Assembly: GCA_028716125.1 (NCBI GenBank)
Contig: JAQUQK010000008.1
Location: 9,561 to 20,482, forward strand
Length of the DNA: 10,922 nt
Source of the DNA: Thermoplasmatota archaeon
GTDB lineage: Archaea; Thermoplasmatota; JAQUQK01
Direction of reading: 5' to 3'
The notes under the pieces: generated by a model
What the model was told of the DNA's origin: nothing
The model's database searches: none
Seen by the model: the letters and a program-made list of their open reading frames with translations, nothing else
Shown: positions 1-6,933 of the stretch, in pieces
How positions within the stretch are numbered: position 1 is the stretch's first letter
Layout of the letters: every line of letters starts with the position of its first letter
Program-made: the position numbers and the translations under genes

Positions 1-2
1 CG

Positions 3-65
3 GAGGTTGATGGATCGATCCTCGTGCACAGGCCCGAAGACAGGACAAAGAAACTTGGAAAGTAA
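3..65 (+). CDS. rnp1: RNase P protein component 1 (Rpp29/Pop4 family), C-terminal fragment
   Basis: The reading frame is open from the left edge and gives 20 residues ending RPEDRTKKLGK before a TAA stop. The RPEDR-x-KK ending is typical of the archaeal Rpp29 subunit of RNase P, which helps the catalytic RNA remove 5' leaders from pre-tRNAs. In many archaea this gene lies directly before uS17, as here, with 23 bases between stop and next start. Only the tail is visible, so the identification rests on a short motif plus gene order. The start lies outside the window. Confidence 0.72.
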   Translation, partial: EVDGSILVHRPEDRTKKLGK

Positions 66-88
66 TTAGAATAAAATATGGTGATTGA

Positions 89-583
89 ATGGTTGAGGAA
101 AACTCTATACCAGATGTGAAAGTAAAATCGGCGGCAAAAAAGCCGAAGACGAAGAAGTCGGAGGCAGCGCCAGTAGTTAAGGCGCCAGCGGCCGCAAAGC
201 CGAAGGTCGGCAGGGATATCGGACTTGACGTTCCGGTTCCAGCACAGACTTGCGACGACGAGGACTGCCCGTTCCACGGCACGCTGCCGGTAAGGGGACG
301 CATGATTGAGGGGGTAGTAGTCTCCGCAAAGATGACGAACACTGTTGTCGTCGAGAAGGAGTACCTCCGCAAGGTTGCGAAGTACGAAAGATTTGAGAAG
401 CGCACAAGCCGCTACGCGGCACACTGCTCGCCCTGCATAGGAGCGAAAGTAGGCGACAAGGTAAAGATCGGCGAATGCCGCCCGCTCAGCAAGACCGTTT
501 CCTTCGTTGTGATATCTAAGGGCGAGGCGAAAGCCGAGATGGGCATGAATGACAAGCCGAGGATTGCAGCCGAGGGGGCATAA
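89..583 (+). CDS. rps17: 30S ribosomal protein uS17 (S17P) with N-terminal Lys/Ala extension
   Basis: This is a primary 16S rRNA-binding protein of the small subunit. The core begins near residue 42 (GRDIGLDVPVPAQTC) and carries the archaeal CDDEDCPFHG segment with Cys55 and Cys60, then VRGRMIEGVVVS and the ECRPLSKT motif near the end. At 164 residues it is longer than the usual archaeal protein of about 110. The excess is a low-complexity Lys/Ala/Pro N-terminus (residues about 5-41) and a tail of about 20 residues after FVVIS. The ATG at 89 is supported by GGTGAT at 80-85, three bases upstream. It is followed after two bases by uL14. The extension may contact rRNA or be dispensable; this is not visible from sequence. 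Confidence 0.96.
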   Translation: MVEENSIPDVKVKSAAKKPKTKKSEAAPVVKAPAAAKPKVGRDIGLDVPVPAQTCDDEDCPFHGTLPVRGRMIEGVVVSAKMTNTVVVEKEYLRKVAKYERFEKRTSRYAAHCSPCIGAKVGDKVKIGECRPLSKTVSFVVISKGEAKAEMGMNDKPRIAAEGA

Positions 584-585
584 TC

Positions 586-984
586 ATGAAGGGATTTGCA
601 GGAAAAATGACGCGCGGACTATGCACTGGCTCGCGCCTCAAGTGCGTTGACAACACCGGCGCAAAGGAAGTCGAGATCGTAATGGTCCCGAAGTACCACG
701 GAACTCACCGCAGATATCCGCAGGCAGGAGTCGGCGACATTATAAGCGTCACCGTCAAGAAGGGAACCCCGCAGATGAGAAAGCAGATGTTCCCCGCAGT
801 AATTGTTCAGCAGCGCAGGCCATGGCGCAGGCCCGACGGACTCATTGTCCAGTTCGAGTCGAACGCCGCAGTCATTATCACGCCCGAAGGAGAACTCAAA
901 GGCTCCGAAATCAAGGGCGCAGTAGCACGCGAGGCGGCAGAGCGCTGGGCCCGCATAGCGGCAAAGGCAGGAACTATAATTTAA
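586..984 (+). CDS. rpl14: 50S ribosomal protein uL14
   Basis: This is a large-subunit protein that binds 23S rRNA and sits at the subunit interface. Its 132 residues match the family length, and it shows the hallmark segment GSRLKCVDNTGAKEVEIV near the N-terminus, then GDIISVTVKKGTP and the conserved centre QRRPWRRPDG. The C-terminus (EIKGAVAREAAERWARIA) is the usual archaeal/eukaryotic ending. The ATG lies two bases after the uS17 stop, with a GAGGGGG stretch at 572-578 as ribosome binding site inside the uS17 coding end, so the two genes are probably translationally coupled. Confidence 0.97.
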   Translation: MKGFAGKMTRGLCTGSRLKCVDNTGAKEVEIVMVPKYHGTHRRYPQAGVGDIISVTVKKGTPQMRKQMFPAVIVQQRRPWRRPDGLIVQFESNAAVIITPEGELKGSEIKGAVAREAAERWARIAAKAGTII

Positions 985-996
985 GGGGGCTATCAC

Positions 997-1434
997 ATGG
1001 TTTCAATACAGGCAAGAAAACAGAGGAAGGCGCGCGCAAACGCACCGCTCCACGAGAGGCGCAAGGCAATAGCATCGCACCTTTCAAAGGAGCTTCGCGA
1101 GAAGTATAATCGCCGCGCAATCACCGTCCGCAAGGGAGACACCGTAAAGGTAATCCGCGGCTCTTTCAAGGGCCACACCGACAAGGTATCGGACGTTGAC
1201 ACCAAGGCATACAAGATATATATCGAGGGGCTTACGCTCTCGAAGTCCGACGGAAAGAAGGTCGCAAGGCCAGTTGACCCGTCGAACGTCATACTGACCA
1301 AGCTTGACCTCAGCGACAAGTACCGCAGGGAGAAGCTCGGAGAGACGGAAGTTCCAGTTGAAGAGAAAGCCAAGGCAGCGCCCGCTGTGGCGAAGGCCGA
1401 GGCGAAAGCTGAAACAAAGGAGGCATCCAAATGA
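997..1434 (+). CDS. rpl24: 50S ribosomal protein uL24 with acidic/Ala-rich C-terminal tail
   Basis: This is an early large-subunit assembly protein. The N-terminus (QARKQRKARANAPLHERRK) is the archaeal/eukaryotic form, and a KOW segment (about residues 43-70: VRKGDTVKVIRGSFKGH) binds rRNA. It ends with a tail from about residue 118 rich in Ala, Lys and Glu (AKAAPAVAKAEAKAETKEASK region), making it longer (145 residues) than the roughly 120 usual in archaea. A GGGGG run just after the uL14 stop serves as ribosome binding site. Its last four bases (ATGA) overlap the eS4 start, a standard coupling arrangement. The tail composition resembles the added segments on uS17 and uS5. Confidence 0.96.
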   Translation: MVSIQARKQRKARANAPLHERRKAIASHLSKELREKYNRRAITVRKGDTVKVIRGSFKGHTDKVSDVDTKAYKIYIEGLTLSKSDGKKVARPVDPSNVILTKLDLSDKYRREKLGETEVPVEEKAKAAPAVAKAEAKAETKEASK

Positions 1435-2153
1435 GCAAGCACCTTAAGCAGATATCGGCACCCCGCTCGTGGGCAGTGCCAAGAAAGACCGCATACTGGA
1501 CCGTAAAGCCGTCCCCGGGAGCGCACGCACAGGAGAATGGAATACCGCTGGCACTCGTAATACGCGATTACCTCGGACTTTGCGAGACCATGACGCAGGC
1601 AAAGATGATCATGGGCGCAGGCGAGATACTCGTTGACGGAACAAAGGCAAAGGACCACCGCGAGCCCATCGGACTCATGGACATAATCACGATAAAGAAG
1701 ACCGGCGACAACTACAGGATGCTCGTCGACAGCCACGGCCGCCTCCGCACAGTAAAGATTGCGAAGGAGAATGCCGCGTGGAAGCTTTGCAGGATTGAGA
1801 ACAAGACCGTGCTCGGCAAGGGCAAGATCCAGCTCAACATGCACGACGGACGCTGCATACTAGTAGAGGACGCAAAGAAGTTCAAGACCGGCGATACGCT
1901 CAGAGTTGAAGTCCCGTCCCAGAAGATACTCGACCACTACCCGCTCGCCAAGGGAAGCACTGCGATGATAGTCGCTGGCGCCCACAACGGCGAAGTTGCG
2001 AAGGTCGAAAAGATAGAAGTCAAGAAGTCCACCGCCCCGAACCAGGTGCACTTCGGCGGAGAAAAGCCGTTTGTGACAGTCAAGCCGAACGTGTTCATAA
2101 TCGGACTCGATGCGGCAGTCATAAAACTCCCAGAGGTGAACATAGTTGGTTAA
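1431..2153 (+). CDS. rps4e: 30S ribosomal protein eS4 (S4e)
   Basis: This is a small-subunit protein found only in archaea and eukaryotes. The order is the RS4 N-terminal region (HLKQISAPRSWAVPRKTAYW), an S4 RNA-binding domain at about residues 40-100 (GEILVDG and the following strand), the central domain, and a KOW-like stretch at about 175-200 (AMIVAGAHNGEVAKVEKI). The 240 residues fit the family. The N-terminus is a few residues shorter than the usual MGxKGxxxHLKR form, starting MSKHLK. AAGGAGG at 1417-1423 lies inside the uL24 coding end. It overlaps uL24 by four bases and uL5 by eight. Confidence 0.96.
   Translation: MSKHLKQISAPRSWAVPRKTAYWTVKPSPGAHAQENGIPLALVIRDYLGLCETMTQAKMIMGAGEILVDGTKAKDHREPIGLMDIITIKKTGDNYRMLVDSHGRLRTVKIAKENAAWKLCRIENKTVLGKGKIQLNMHDGRCILVEDAKKFKTGDTLRVEVPSQKILDHYPLAKGSTAMIVAGAHNGEVAKVEKIEVKKSTAPNQVHFGGEKPFVTVKPNVFIIGLDAAVIKLPEVNIVG
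2133..2139 (+). promoter_or_regulatory. Shine-Dalgarno site of uL5, within the eS4 gene
   Basis: GAGGTGA, complementary to the archaeal 16S 3' end, lies six bases before TTG 2146 and well inside the eS4 coding region. The next in-frame ATG (2176) has no purine-rich Shine-Dalgarno before it. This site therefore favours a TTG start for uL5 and implies coupling with eS4 translation. Confidence 0.7.
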
Positions 2154-2673
2154 CGCAACCGCAAAGAAAAACAAGATGTCCGAGCCGTTCCTTGCAAAGG
2201 TCACGGTTAACATCGGCGTCGGAGAAGGCGGAGAAAAGCTTCAGAAGGCAATGAAAGTCCTTCAGATGGTTACCGGAAAGAAGCCGGTGCAGAACAAGGC
2301 CCGGGTCAATATCCGCGAATGGGACGTCCGCAAGGGAACCCCAATAGCATGCAAAGTCACGCTTCGCGGCGACGATGCAAAAGCATTCCTCAAGCGCGCA
2401 TTCTGGATAAGGAACAACAAGCTTCCGTCATATTCATTCGACAACCACGGAAACGTGGCTCTCGGAGTCCCGGACTATACGAACTTCCAGGGAATGAAAT
2501 ACGATGCGGCAATCGGAACGTTCGGAATGGACATATGCGTGACGATCGAGAAGCCGGGATACAGGATAAAGCGCAGGGCGCTTCTCACAAAGAAGGTCCC
2601 AAAGCACCACATGGTCTCATCGCAGGAAGCAATGGACCTCATAAAGAAAGAGTTCGGAGTGGAGATCGTATAA
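2146..2673 (+). CDS. rpl5: 50S ribosomal protein uL5, probable TTG start
   Basis: This protein binds 5S rRNA and forms the central protuberance of the large subunit. The family core starts at PFLAKVTVNIGVGEGG and includes LQMVTGKKPVQNKARVN, the RKGTPIACKVTLRG strand and GTFGMDICVTIEKPGYR. The chosen start is TTG 2146, because GAGGTGA at 2133-2139 is placed for it. The alternative ATG 2176 would give MSEPFLAKV, closer to many annotated homologues but lacking an upstream Shine-Dalgarno. With the TTG start the protein has 175 residues and overlaps eS4 by eight bases. The ten extra residues (VNATAKKNK) are basic and could simply precede the fold. Confidence 0.95.
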   Translation: MVNATAKKNKMSEPFLAKVTVNIGVGEGGEKLQKAMKVLQMVTGKKPVQNKARVNIREWDVRKGTPIACKVTLRGDDAKAFLKRAFWIRNNKLPSYSFDNHGNVALGVPDYTNFQGMKYDAAIGTFGMDICVTIEKPGYRIKRRALLTKKVPKHHMVSSQEAMDLIKKEFGVEIV

Positions 2674-2674
2674 G

Positions 2675-2680
2675 GGTGAT
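2675..2680 (+). promoter_or_regulatory. Shine-Dalgarno site deciding the uS14 start
   Basis: GGTGAT is followed by two adjacent ATG codons (2681 and 2684). In the other genes of this operon the same element stands three bases before the start (uS17, uL15, uL30, with GGTGAA for uS8), which favours the second ATG at 2684. Confidence 0.55.
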
Positions 2681-2683
2681 ATG

Positions 2684-2839
2684 ATGCAGGTAAAGCAGAG
2701 AAAGAAGCAGTACGGCAGGAAGGTCGGCTGCGAGCGCTGCGGGCGCAAAAGAGGCATCGTCAGGAGATACGGTCTGCACCTTTGCAGGCAATGCTTCAGG
2801 GACACCGCGGAATCAATCGGTTTCAGGAAGTACGAGTAA
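2684..2839 (+). CDS. rps14: 30S ribosomal protein uS14, zinc-binding type
   Basis: This small protein sits in the head of the small subunit. It has 51 residues from ATG 2684 (52 if ATG 2681 is used). It carries the zinc-ribbon pattern C-x2-C (VGCERCGRKRG) and C-x2-C (LHLCRQCFRD), followed by the usual ending GFRKYE. This is the compact zinc-containing form expected in archaea. It lies ten bases after uL5 and thirteen before uS8, exactly its canonical place in the operon. The second ATG is preferred because of its spacing from GGTGAT. Confidence 0.95.
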   Translation: MQVKQRKKQYGRKVGCERCGRKRGIVRRYGLHLCRQCFRDTAESIGFRKYE

Positions 2840-2852
2840 GGATGGTGAATGA

Positions 2853-3242
2853 ATGGCACTTAATGATCCGCTGGCAGACGCGCTGTCGGCAATAAGGAAT
2901 GCACAGTCCGTCGGCAAGAAGGAATGCACGATACGCGCATCCAAGCTGATAGGGCACGTACTGAAAATCATGCAGGAACAGGGATATATAGGCACTTTCG
3001 AGTTTGTAGATGACGGCAAGTCGGGCCAATTCAAGCTCAACCTCACCGGAAACATCAACGAATGCGGGGCCATAAAGCCCCGTTTCTCGGTCAGGCACGA
3101 CGAGTTCGCCAAGTGGGAGTCGCGCTATCTTCCTGGTGAGGATTTCGGTGTTCTCATCATGACGACCACGTCAGGAGTGGTTGCGCACACCAGGGCGAAG
3201 GAAATGAAGCTAGGCGGCAAACTGCTGGCCTACGTCTATTAA
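2853..3242 (+). CDS. rps8: 30S ribosomal protein uS8
   Basis: This is a primary 16S rRNA-binding protein of the small-subunit platform. It begins with the classic DPLADALSAIRNAQ helix and continues with IRASKLIGHVLKIMQEQGYIG. The C-terminal half holds PRFSVRHDEFAKWESRYLP and the rRNA-binding region LIMTTTSGVVAHTRAKEMKLGGKLLAYVY. Its 129 residues match the archaeal family. GGTGAA at 2844-2849 precedes the ATG by three bases. Confidence 0.97.
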   Translation: MALNDPLADALSAIRNAQSVGKKECTIRASKLIGHVLKIMQEQGYIGTFEFVDDGKSGQFKLNLTGNINECGAIKPRFSVRHDEFAKWESRYLPGEDFGVLIMTTTSGVVAHTRAKEMKLGGKLLAYVY

Positions 3243-3253
3243 GGGGGATTCAA

Positions 3254-3796
3254 ATGGCTAAGGAATCGAAAGGATATCAGGAAACAGTTGAAATCCCGCA
3301 GGGAATAACGGTCAAGATTAACGGGCCGAAGTTCACGGTCAAGGGACTGAAGGGCGAAGTCTCTCGCGAGATTTTCCACCTCCACGTCAGCACCAAGATG
3401 GATGGCGGAAAGATAACATTCCACACCGACTCCAGCCGCAAGCTGGACAAAGCGCTTGTAGGAACGTTCGCGGCGCACCTCGCCAACATGTTCAAAGGCG
3501 TCACTGACGGCTTCGAATACAAGATGAAATGCGTCTATGCTCACTTCCCGATAAAGATGAGCGTCAAGGGCAAGGAATTCGTAGTCGAGAACATGCTCGG
3601 CGAGAATAAGCCCCGCAGGACGAACATCGTCGGAGGCGCAAAAGTCGCAATCGCAGGCGAATTTGTTACCGTCACCGGAATAAGCCTCGAGGAAGTAAGC
3701 CAGACTGCGGCAAACATCGAACTGATGACCCGCATAAAGGACCGCGACCCGCGCAGGTTCCAGGATGGCATATACATCATCCAGAAGGGGGCGTAA
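3254..3796 (+). CDS. rpl6: 50S ribosomal protein uL6
   Basis: This large-subunit protein lies near the factor-binding site. It is built of two similar domains: the first begins VEIPQGITVKINGPKFTVKGLKG, and the second begins near residue 98 (AHFPIKMSVKGKEFVVEN). The motif MLGENKPRRTNIVGG and the ending RRFQDGIYIIQKG are typical of the archaeal/eukaryotic form. The length of 180 residues is normal. GGGGATT just after the uS8 stop serves as ribosome binding site. It is four bases from eL32. Confidence 0.97.
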   Translation: MAKESKGYQETVEIPQGITVKINGPKFTVKGLKGEVSREIFHLHVSTKMDGGKITFHTDSSRKLDKALVGTFAAHLANMFKGVTDGFEYKMKCVYAHFPIKMSVKGKEFVVENMLGENKPRRTNIVGGAKVAIAGEFVTVTGISLEEVSQTAANIELMTRIKDRDPRRFQDGIYIIQKGA

Positions 3797-3800
3797 TTAA

Positions 3801-4226
3801 ATGCCAGAGCAGAAGAAATACACGGTAAAGAAGAAGCCCAAGCTCACAGCCGAGAAGAAGAAGGCGCTTGAGCTTCGCAATGAAATGAATCTCGACAGGC
3901 CGGAATTCCATAGGCAGCAGTGGTTCAGGTACGGACGCCTCGGCGAGGAATGGCGCAAGCCAGTAGGTGCGCACTCCAAGTCACGCAGGTCATGGGGATA
4001 CCGCCCGGCAAACGTCAAGGGCGGATACCGCGGACCCGCAGCGGCGCGCGACCTCCACCCATCAGGATTTGAGGAAGTTCGCGTCTTCAACGTCGACGAG
4101 CTTGCGGCGATCAAGCCGGACACACAGGCAGTACGCATCGGCGGAACAGTCGGCGCAAAGAAGCGCGGCGACATAATGAAGAAGGCCGATGAAATGGGCA
4201 TACGCGTTCTCAACAGGAGGCTTTAA
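3801..4226 (+). CDS. rpl32e: 50S ribosomal protein eL32 (L32e)
   Basis: This large-subunit protein is specific to archaea and eukaryotes. After a very basic N-terminus (about residues 5-28, KKYTVKKKPKLTAEKKK) comes the family core: PEFHRQQWFRYGRLGEEWRK, then GAHSKSRRSWGYRP, VKGGYRGPAAARDLHPSGF and the ending MGIRVLNRRL. The length (141) is ordinary. The last codons (AACAGGAGGCTT) also supply the AGGAGG ribosome binding site of eL19, which begins on the base after the stop. Confidence 0.96.
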   Translation: MPEQKKYTVKKKPKLTAEKKKALELRNEMNLDRPEFHRQQWFRYGRLGEEWRKPVGAHSKSRRSWGYRPANVKGGYRGPAAARDLHPSGFEEVRVFNVDELAAIKPDTQAVRIGGTVGAKKRGDIMKKADEMGIRVLNRRL

Positions 4227-4679
4227 ATGCCAGGAGCAAGAAATCAGAAAAGGCTTGCGGCAGACCTGCTGAAATGCGGACAGACGCGCGTCTGGATGAG
4301 CCCCGAGCACGTTGAGGAAATCGAGGGGGCAATAACCCGCGAAGACATATCAAAATTAATAGGCAAGGGACTAATCGCCGCAAAGCCCGAGAAAGGGGTT
4401 TCGCGCGGACGCGCAAAGAAGATTGAAGCGCAAAGGGCGAAGGGAAGGCGCAGGGGATCCGGTTCAATAAAAGGATCGACCCATGCAAGGCTTCCGCGCA
4501 AGGAGCGCTGGATGAGGACAATCCGCGCGATACGCGACCAGCTCAAGACCCTCCGCGACGAGAAGAAGATAGATGAAAAGACCTATCGCCACTTCTACAT
4601 GCAGGCGAAGGGAGGGGCATTCAGGAGCAGGAACCACCTGCTTTCCCACATGAAAGCCCAGGGAGTATTGAAGGAGTGA
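4227..4679 (+). CDS. rpl19e: 50S ribosomal protein eL19 (L19e)
   Basis: This long helical protein of the archaeal/eukaryotic large subunit matches the family at 150 residues. Visible signatures are NQKRLAADLLKCGQTRVWM at the N-terminus, then ITREDISKLIGKGLI, the basic region SRGRAKKIEAQRAKGRRRGSGS and the C-terminal helix with RHFYMQAKGGAFRSRNHLL. It starts immediately after the eL32 stop, using AGGAGG at 4215-4220 within eL32, so coupled translation is likely. uL18 starts five bases after its stop. Confidence 0.97.
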   Translation: MPGARNQKRLAADLLKCGQTRVWMSPEHVEEIEGAITREDISKLIGKGLIAAKPEKGVSRGRAKKIEAQRAKGRRRGSGSIKGSTHARLPRKERWMRTIRAIRDQLKTLRDEKKIDEKTYRHFYMQAKGGAFRSRNHLLSHMKAQGVLKE

Positions 4680-4684
4680 TATAA

Positions 4685-5212
4685 ATGGCAGACAGCCCAA
4701 TTTACAGAGTGGCATTCAGAAGGAGACGCGAAGGCAAGACGGACTACCGCTCGCGCCTGGCGCTTCTCAAGTCGGGAAAAGCCCGCCTCGTGGTGAGGCC
4801 GACCCTTAAGAGCGTGATCATCCAGTTCATCAGCTATGGCGAGGAAGGCGACAGCGTAGTTGCATCGGCAACCGCCAAGGAACTCGTAAAGTATGGATGG
4901 AAGAGCGCAACATCGAACATACCGGCGGCATACCTTGCAGGAATGCTTGCGGGAAAACGCGCATCCGATGCAGGTGTAACTGAGGCAGTATTGGATCTTG
5001 GAATGCACAAGCCCCAGCCCGGCGGAGTCCTCTTCGCGGCGCTCAAGGGCGCAATCGACGGGGGCGTAGAGATACCGCACGACGAGGAAATGATTCCGGA
5101 AGAATCAAGACTCCACGGCGAACACATAAAGGCAATGGCAAAGGGAATGTTTGACGCAGTCAAGGCCAAGGTCGAAGCCGGAGAGCCAGTAGAAAACAAG
5201 AAGGAGGGATAA
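4685..5212 (+). CDS. rpl18: 50S ribosomal protein uL18
   Basis: This protein binds 5S rRNA together with uL5. The N-terminus YRVAFRRRREGKTDYRSRL and the next strand ARLVVRPTLKSVIIQFI are typical. They are followed by the segment around YGWKSATSNIPAAYLAGMLAG, then VLDLGMHKPQPGGVLFAALKG and IPHDEEMIPEESRLHGEHI. The 175 residues are in the archaeal range. GTGAT at 4676-4680 precedes the ATG by four bases. It ends one base before the uS5 start. Confidence 0.96.
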   Translation: MADSPIYRVAFRRRREGKTDYRSRLALLKSGKARLVVRPTLKSVIIQFISYGEEGDSVVASATAKELVKYGWKSATSNIPAAYLAGMLAGKRASDAGVTEAVLDLGMHKPQPGGVLFAALKGAIDGGVEIPHDEEMIPEESRLHGEHIKAMAKGMFDAVKAKVEAGEPVENKKEG

Positions 5213-5213
5213 A

Positions 5214-5978
5214 ATGGCACGACCATGCCCAGGAAGACGCGCATATAAAATGGATACGAAGCTTCACGAGGAATCTCTGAAGGCGACCGGCCAGTGGACG
5301 CCCAAGACAAAGCTCGGCAAGATGGTAAAGGAAGGAAAAATCCGCACCGTCCGCGACGCTATAGAATCAGGGCTTCCGATAAGGGAGCACCAGCTGACGG
5401 ACCTCCTCATGCCGGAAATGTACAACGTCCCGGTTGACGTCCGCATGGTTCAGCGCATGACCGACTCCGGAAGGAGGGTCAAATTCGCAGTAACCACCAT
5501 AATCGGAAATCGCAACGGCGTAATAGGCGTCGGAAGGGCGGCAAACAGGGAAATTCGCCCGGCAATCGAGAAGTCGGTCAATGACGCGAAGCTCAACATT
5601 TTCGAGATACCCCGCGGATGCGGCTCTTGGGAATGCGGATGCGGCAGGCCGCACACTGTGCCCTTCACGGTGACCGGAAAGTCCGGCTCCGTCGAAGTCA
5701 CCATAAAGCCAGCGCCCCGCGGCGTAGGCCTCGCATGCTCTGATGTTGTCAAGCAGGTTCTGATACTTGCAGGAATATCCGACGCGTGGGTAATGAGCAA
5801 GGGAGCGACCAAGACCGACATAAATGCGGCAATGGGAGCGCTCAACGCGCTCGCAAAGGCGGCAACCGTCAAGGTCACGCCCGAGCAGAAGCAGAAGCTC
5901 AAGATAGTCAGCGGCGAAGTCGCAAGGCAGGCACCTGTTGCTGCGCCAGCGCCAATAGCGGCAGAGAAGAAGGAGTGA
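5214..5978 (+). CDS. rps5: 30S ribosomal protein uS5 with C-terminal extension
   Basis: This small-subunit protein lies at the mRNA entry side and affects decoding fidelity. The double-stranded-RNA-binding-like domain spans about residues 60-130 (VQRMTDSGRRVKFAVTTIIG, NGVIGVGRAANRE). The archaeal signature GCGSWECGCGRPHTVPF at about 135-151 contains Cys136, Cys141 and Cys143. The C-terminal domain has IKPAPRGVGLACSDVVKQVL. Its 254 residues exceed the usual 210-220 because of a tail after about residue 220 ending in Ala/Pro repeats and KKE. The ATG at 5214 is preferred over ATG 5250 because GGAGGGAT lies just before it. Confidence 0.96.
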   Translation: MARPCPGRRAYKMDTKLHEESLKATGQWTPKTKLGKMVKEGKIRTVRDAIESGLPIREHQLTDLLMPEMYNVPVDVRMVQRMTDSGRRVKFAVTTIIGNRNGVIGVGRAANREIRPAIEKSVNDAKLNIFEIPRGCGSWECGCGRPHTVPFTVTGKSGSVEVTIKPAPRGVGLACSDVVKQVLILAGISDAWVMSKGATKTDINAAMGALNALAKAATVKVTPEQKQKLKIVSGEVARQAPVAAPAPIAAEKKE

Positions 5979-5982
5979 TGAA

Positions 5983-6441
5983 ATGTTTGCAGTAATAAGA
6001 CTCAGGGGAAGCGCGCACCTTCGCTATACAATCGGCGACACCATGAAGCTCATGCGCCTCAACCAGATCAACCACTGCGTCCTCATACCAGAGAACGAGA
6101 CGTCCAAGGGAATGCTCAAGAAGACAAAGGACTACGTCACCTGGGGAGTGATTGACGCGGCGACGCTCACGGAACTGCTCGCAAAGCGCGGAATGCTTAT
6201 GGGTGACAAGCCGCTCGACGCGGCAGGCCTCAAAGTAACCGGCTATGCAAGCCACGAGGAGCTCGCAAAGGCATTGATTGAGGGAAAGGTCAAGTACACG
6301 GACATCCCCGGAATAAAGCCCGTTCTCCGCCTTCACCCAGCCCGCAAAGGCCTTGAGGGGATAAAGCGCGGATTCAAGGCAGGCGGCGCTCTCGGCTACC
6401 GCGGCAAGGAAATCAACGAGCTCATCATGAGGATGCTCTAA
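5983..6441 (+). CDS. rpl30: 50S ribosomal protein uL30, long archaeal form
   Basis: This large-subunit protein is of the long archaeal/eukaryotic type (152 residues, against about 60 in bacteria). The N-terminus MFAVIRLRGSAHLRYTIGDT is followed by MKLMRLNQINHCVLIPEN and the KDYVTWGVIDAATL segment. The C-terminal part with RLHPARKGLEGIKRGFKAGG-x-LGYRG is characteristic. GTGAT at 5975-5979 lies three bases before the ATG and overlaps the uS5 stop codon. Confidence 0.97.
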   Translation: MFAVIRLRGSAHLRYTIGDTMKLMRLNQINHCVLIPENETSKGMLKKTKDYVTWGVIDAATLTELLAKRGMLMGDKPLDAAGLKVTGYASHEELAKALIEGKVKYTDIPGIKPVLRLHPARKGLEGIKRGFKAGGALGYRGKEINELIMRML

Positions 6442-6450
6442 GGTGATATT

Positions 6451-6846
6451 ATGGTTTCAGACAGGACAAAACACTTCAGGGGAACAAGAACCCACGGCCG
6501 CGGAAAGAAGGCAGGTCGCGGAGCAGGTCTTCGCGGCGGACGCGGAAACGCAGGCATGCACAAGCACAAGTGGATATATACCGTGAAATACGAGCCGGAC
6601 CACTTCGGCAGATACGGCTTCAAGCGCCCGCAGGGAATGGTTAAGGAAGTCAAGACTATCAACGTCTGCGATCTCGCGACCCAATTCGCAGGGCAGAAGG
6701 AAGTCAACCTTACCGAAGCGGGATACGGCAAGCTGCTCGGCAGCGGATCAATCTCCGTTGCGATGACAGTCACCGTCGCGGAAGCCTCTGAAAAAGCCAA
6801 GGAAAAGCTCGAGGCGGCCGGCGGAAAACTCGTTGTTTCCGAGTAA
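6451..6846 (+). CDS. rpl15: 50S ribosomal protein uL15
   Basis: This is a large-subunit assembly protein. The glycine- and arginine-rich N-terminus (THGRGKKAGRGAGLRGGRGN, residues about 14-33) and the adjoining GMHKHKW region thread into rRNA. The rest includes HFGRYGFKRPQGMVKEVKTINV, and a C-terminal domain ends near KLEAAGGKLVV. It is somewhat short (131 residues) for an archaeal uL15. GGTGAT at 6442-6447 stands three bases before the ATG. This is the last ribosomal gene of the run. The usual next gene, secY, is absent, and a T-rich gap follows. Confidence 0.96.
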   Translation: MVSDRTKHFRGTRTHGRGKKAGRGAGLRGGRGNAGMHKHKWIYTVKYEPDHFGRYGFKRPQGMVKEVKTINVCDLATQFAGQKEVNLTEAGYGKLLGSGSISVAMTVTVAEASEKAKEKLEAAGGKLVVSE

Positions 6847-6863
6847 ATCTTCCGCAACACATC

Positions 6864-6891
6864 TTTTTAATCTCCTTTCTATTACTATTTT
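6864..6891 (+). terminator. Possible T-rich terminator after the ribosomal operon
   Basis: A pyrimidine-rich stretch with T5 at 6864-6868 and further T-tracts to 6891 lies 17 bases after the uL15 stop. Archaeal termination commonly uses U-rich tracts without a stem. TTTTTAAT at 6864-6871 could also act as a weak TATA box for the next gene, giving a leader of about 40 bases. The two readings are not exclusive. Confidence 0.4.
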
Positions 6892-6933
6892 GGCGTAATT
6901 TGGAGCAGTCTGCAATTCATCAAACGTGATTAA

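Noticed and set aside
993..1844. Long open frame on the - strand (283 codons) opposite uL24 and eS4
   Set aside because: It is antisense to two certain ribosomal genes, its translation looks like no protein family, and long antisense frames arise from the codon bias of the GC-rich sense genes.
4595..5080. 161-codon - strand frame opposite eL19 and uL18
   Set aside because: Same reason: a shadow of well-identified genes with no Shine-Dalgarno or family signature.
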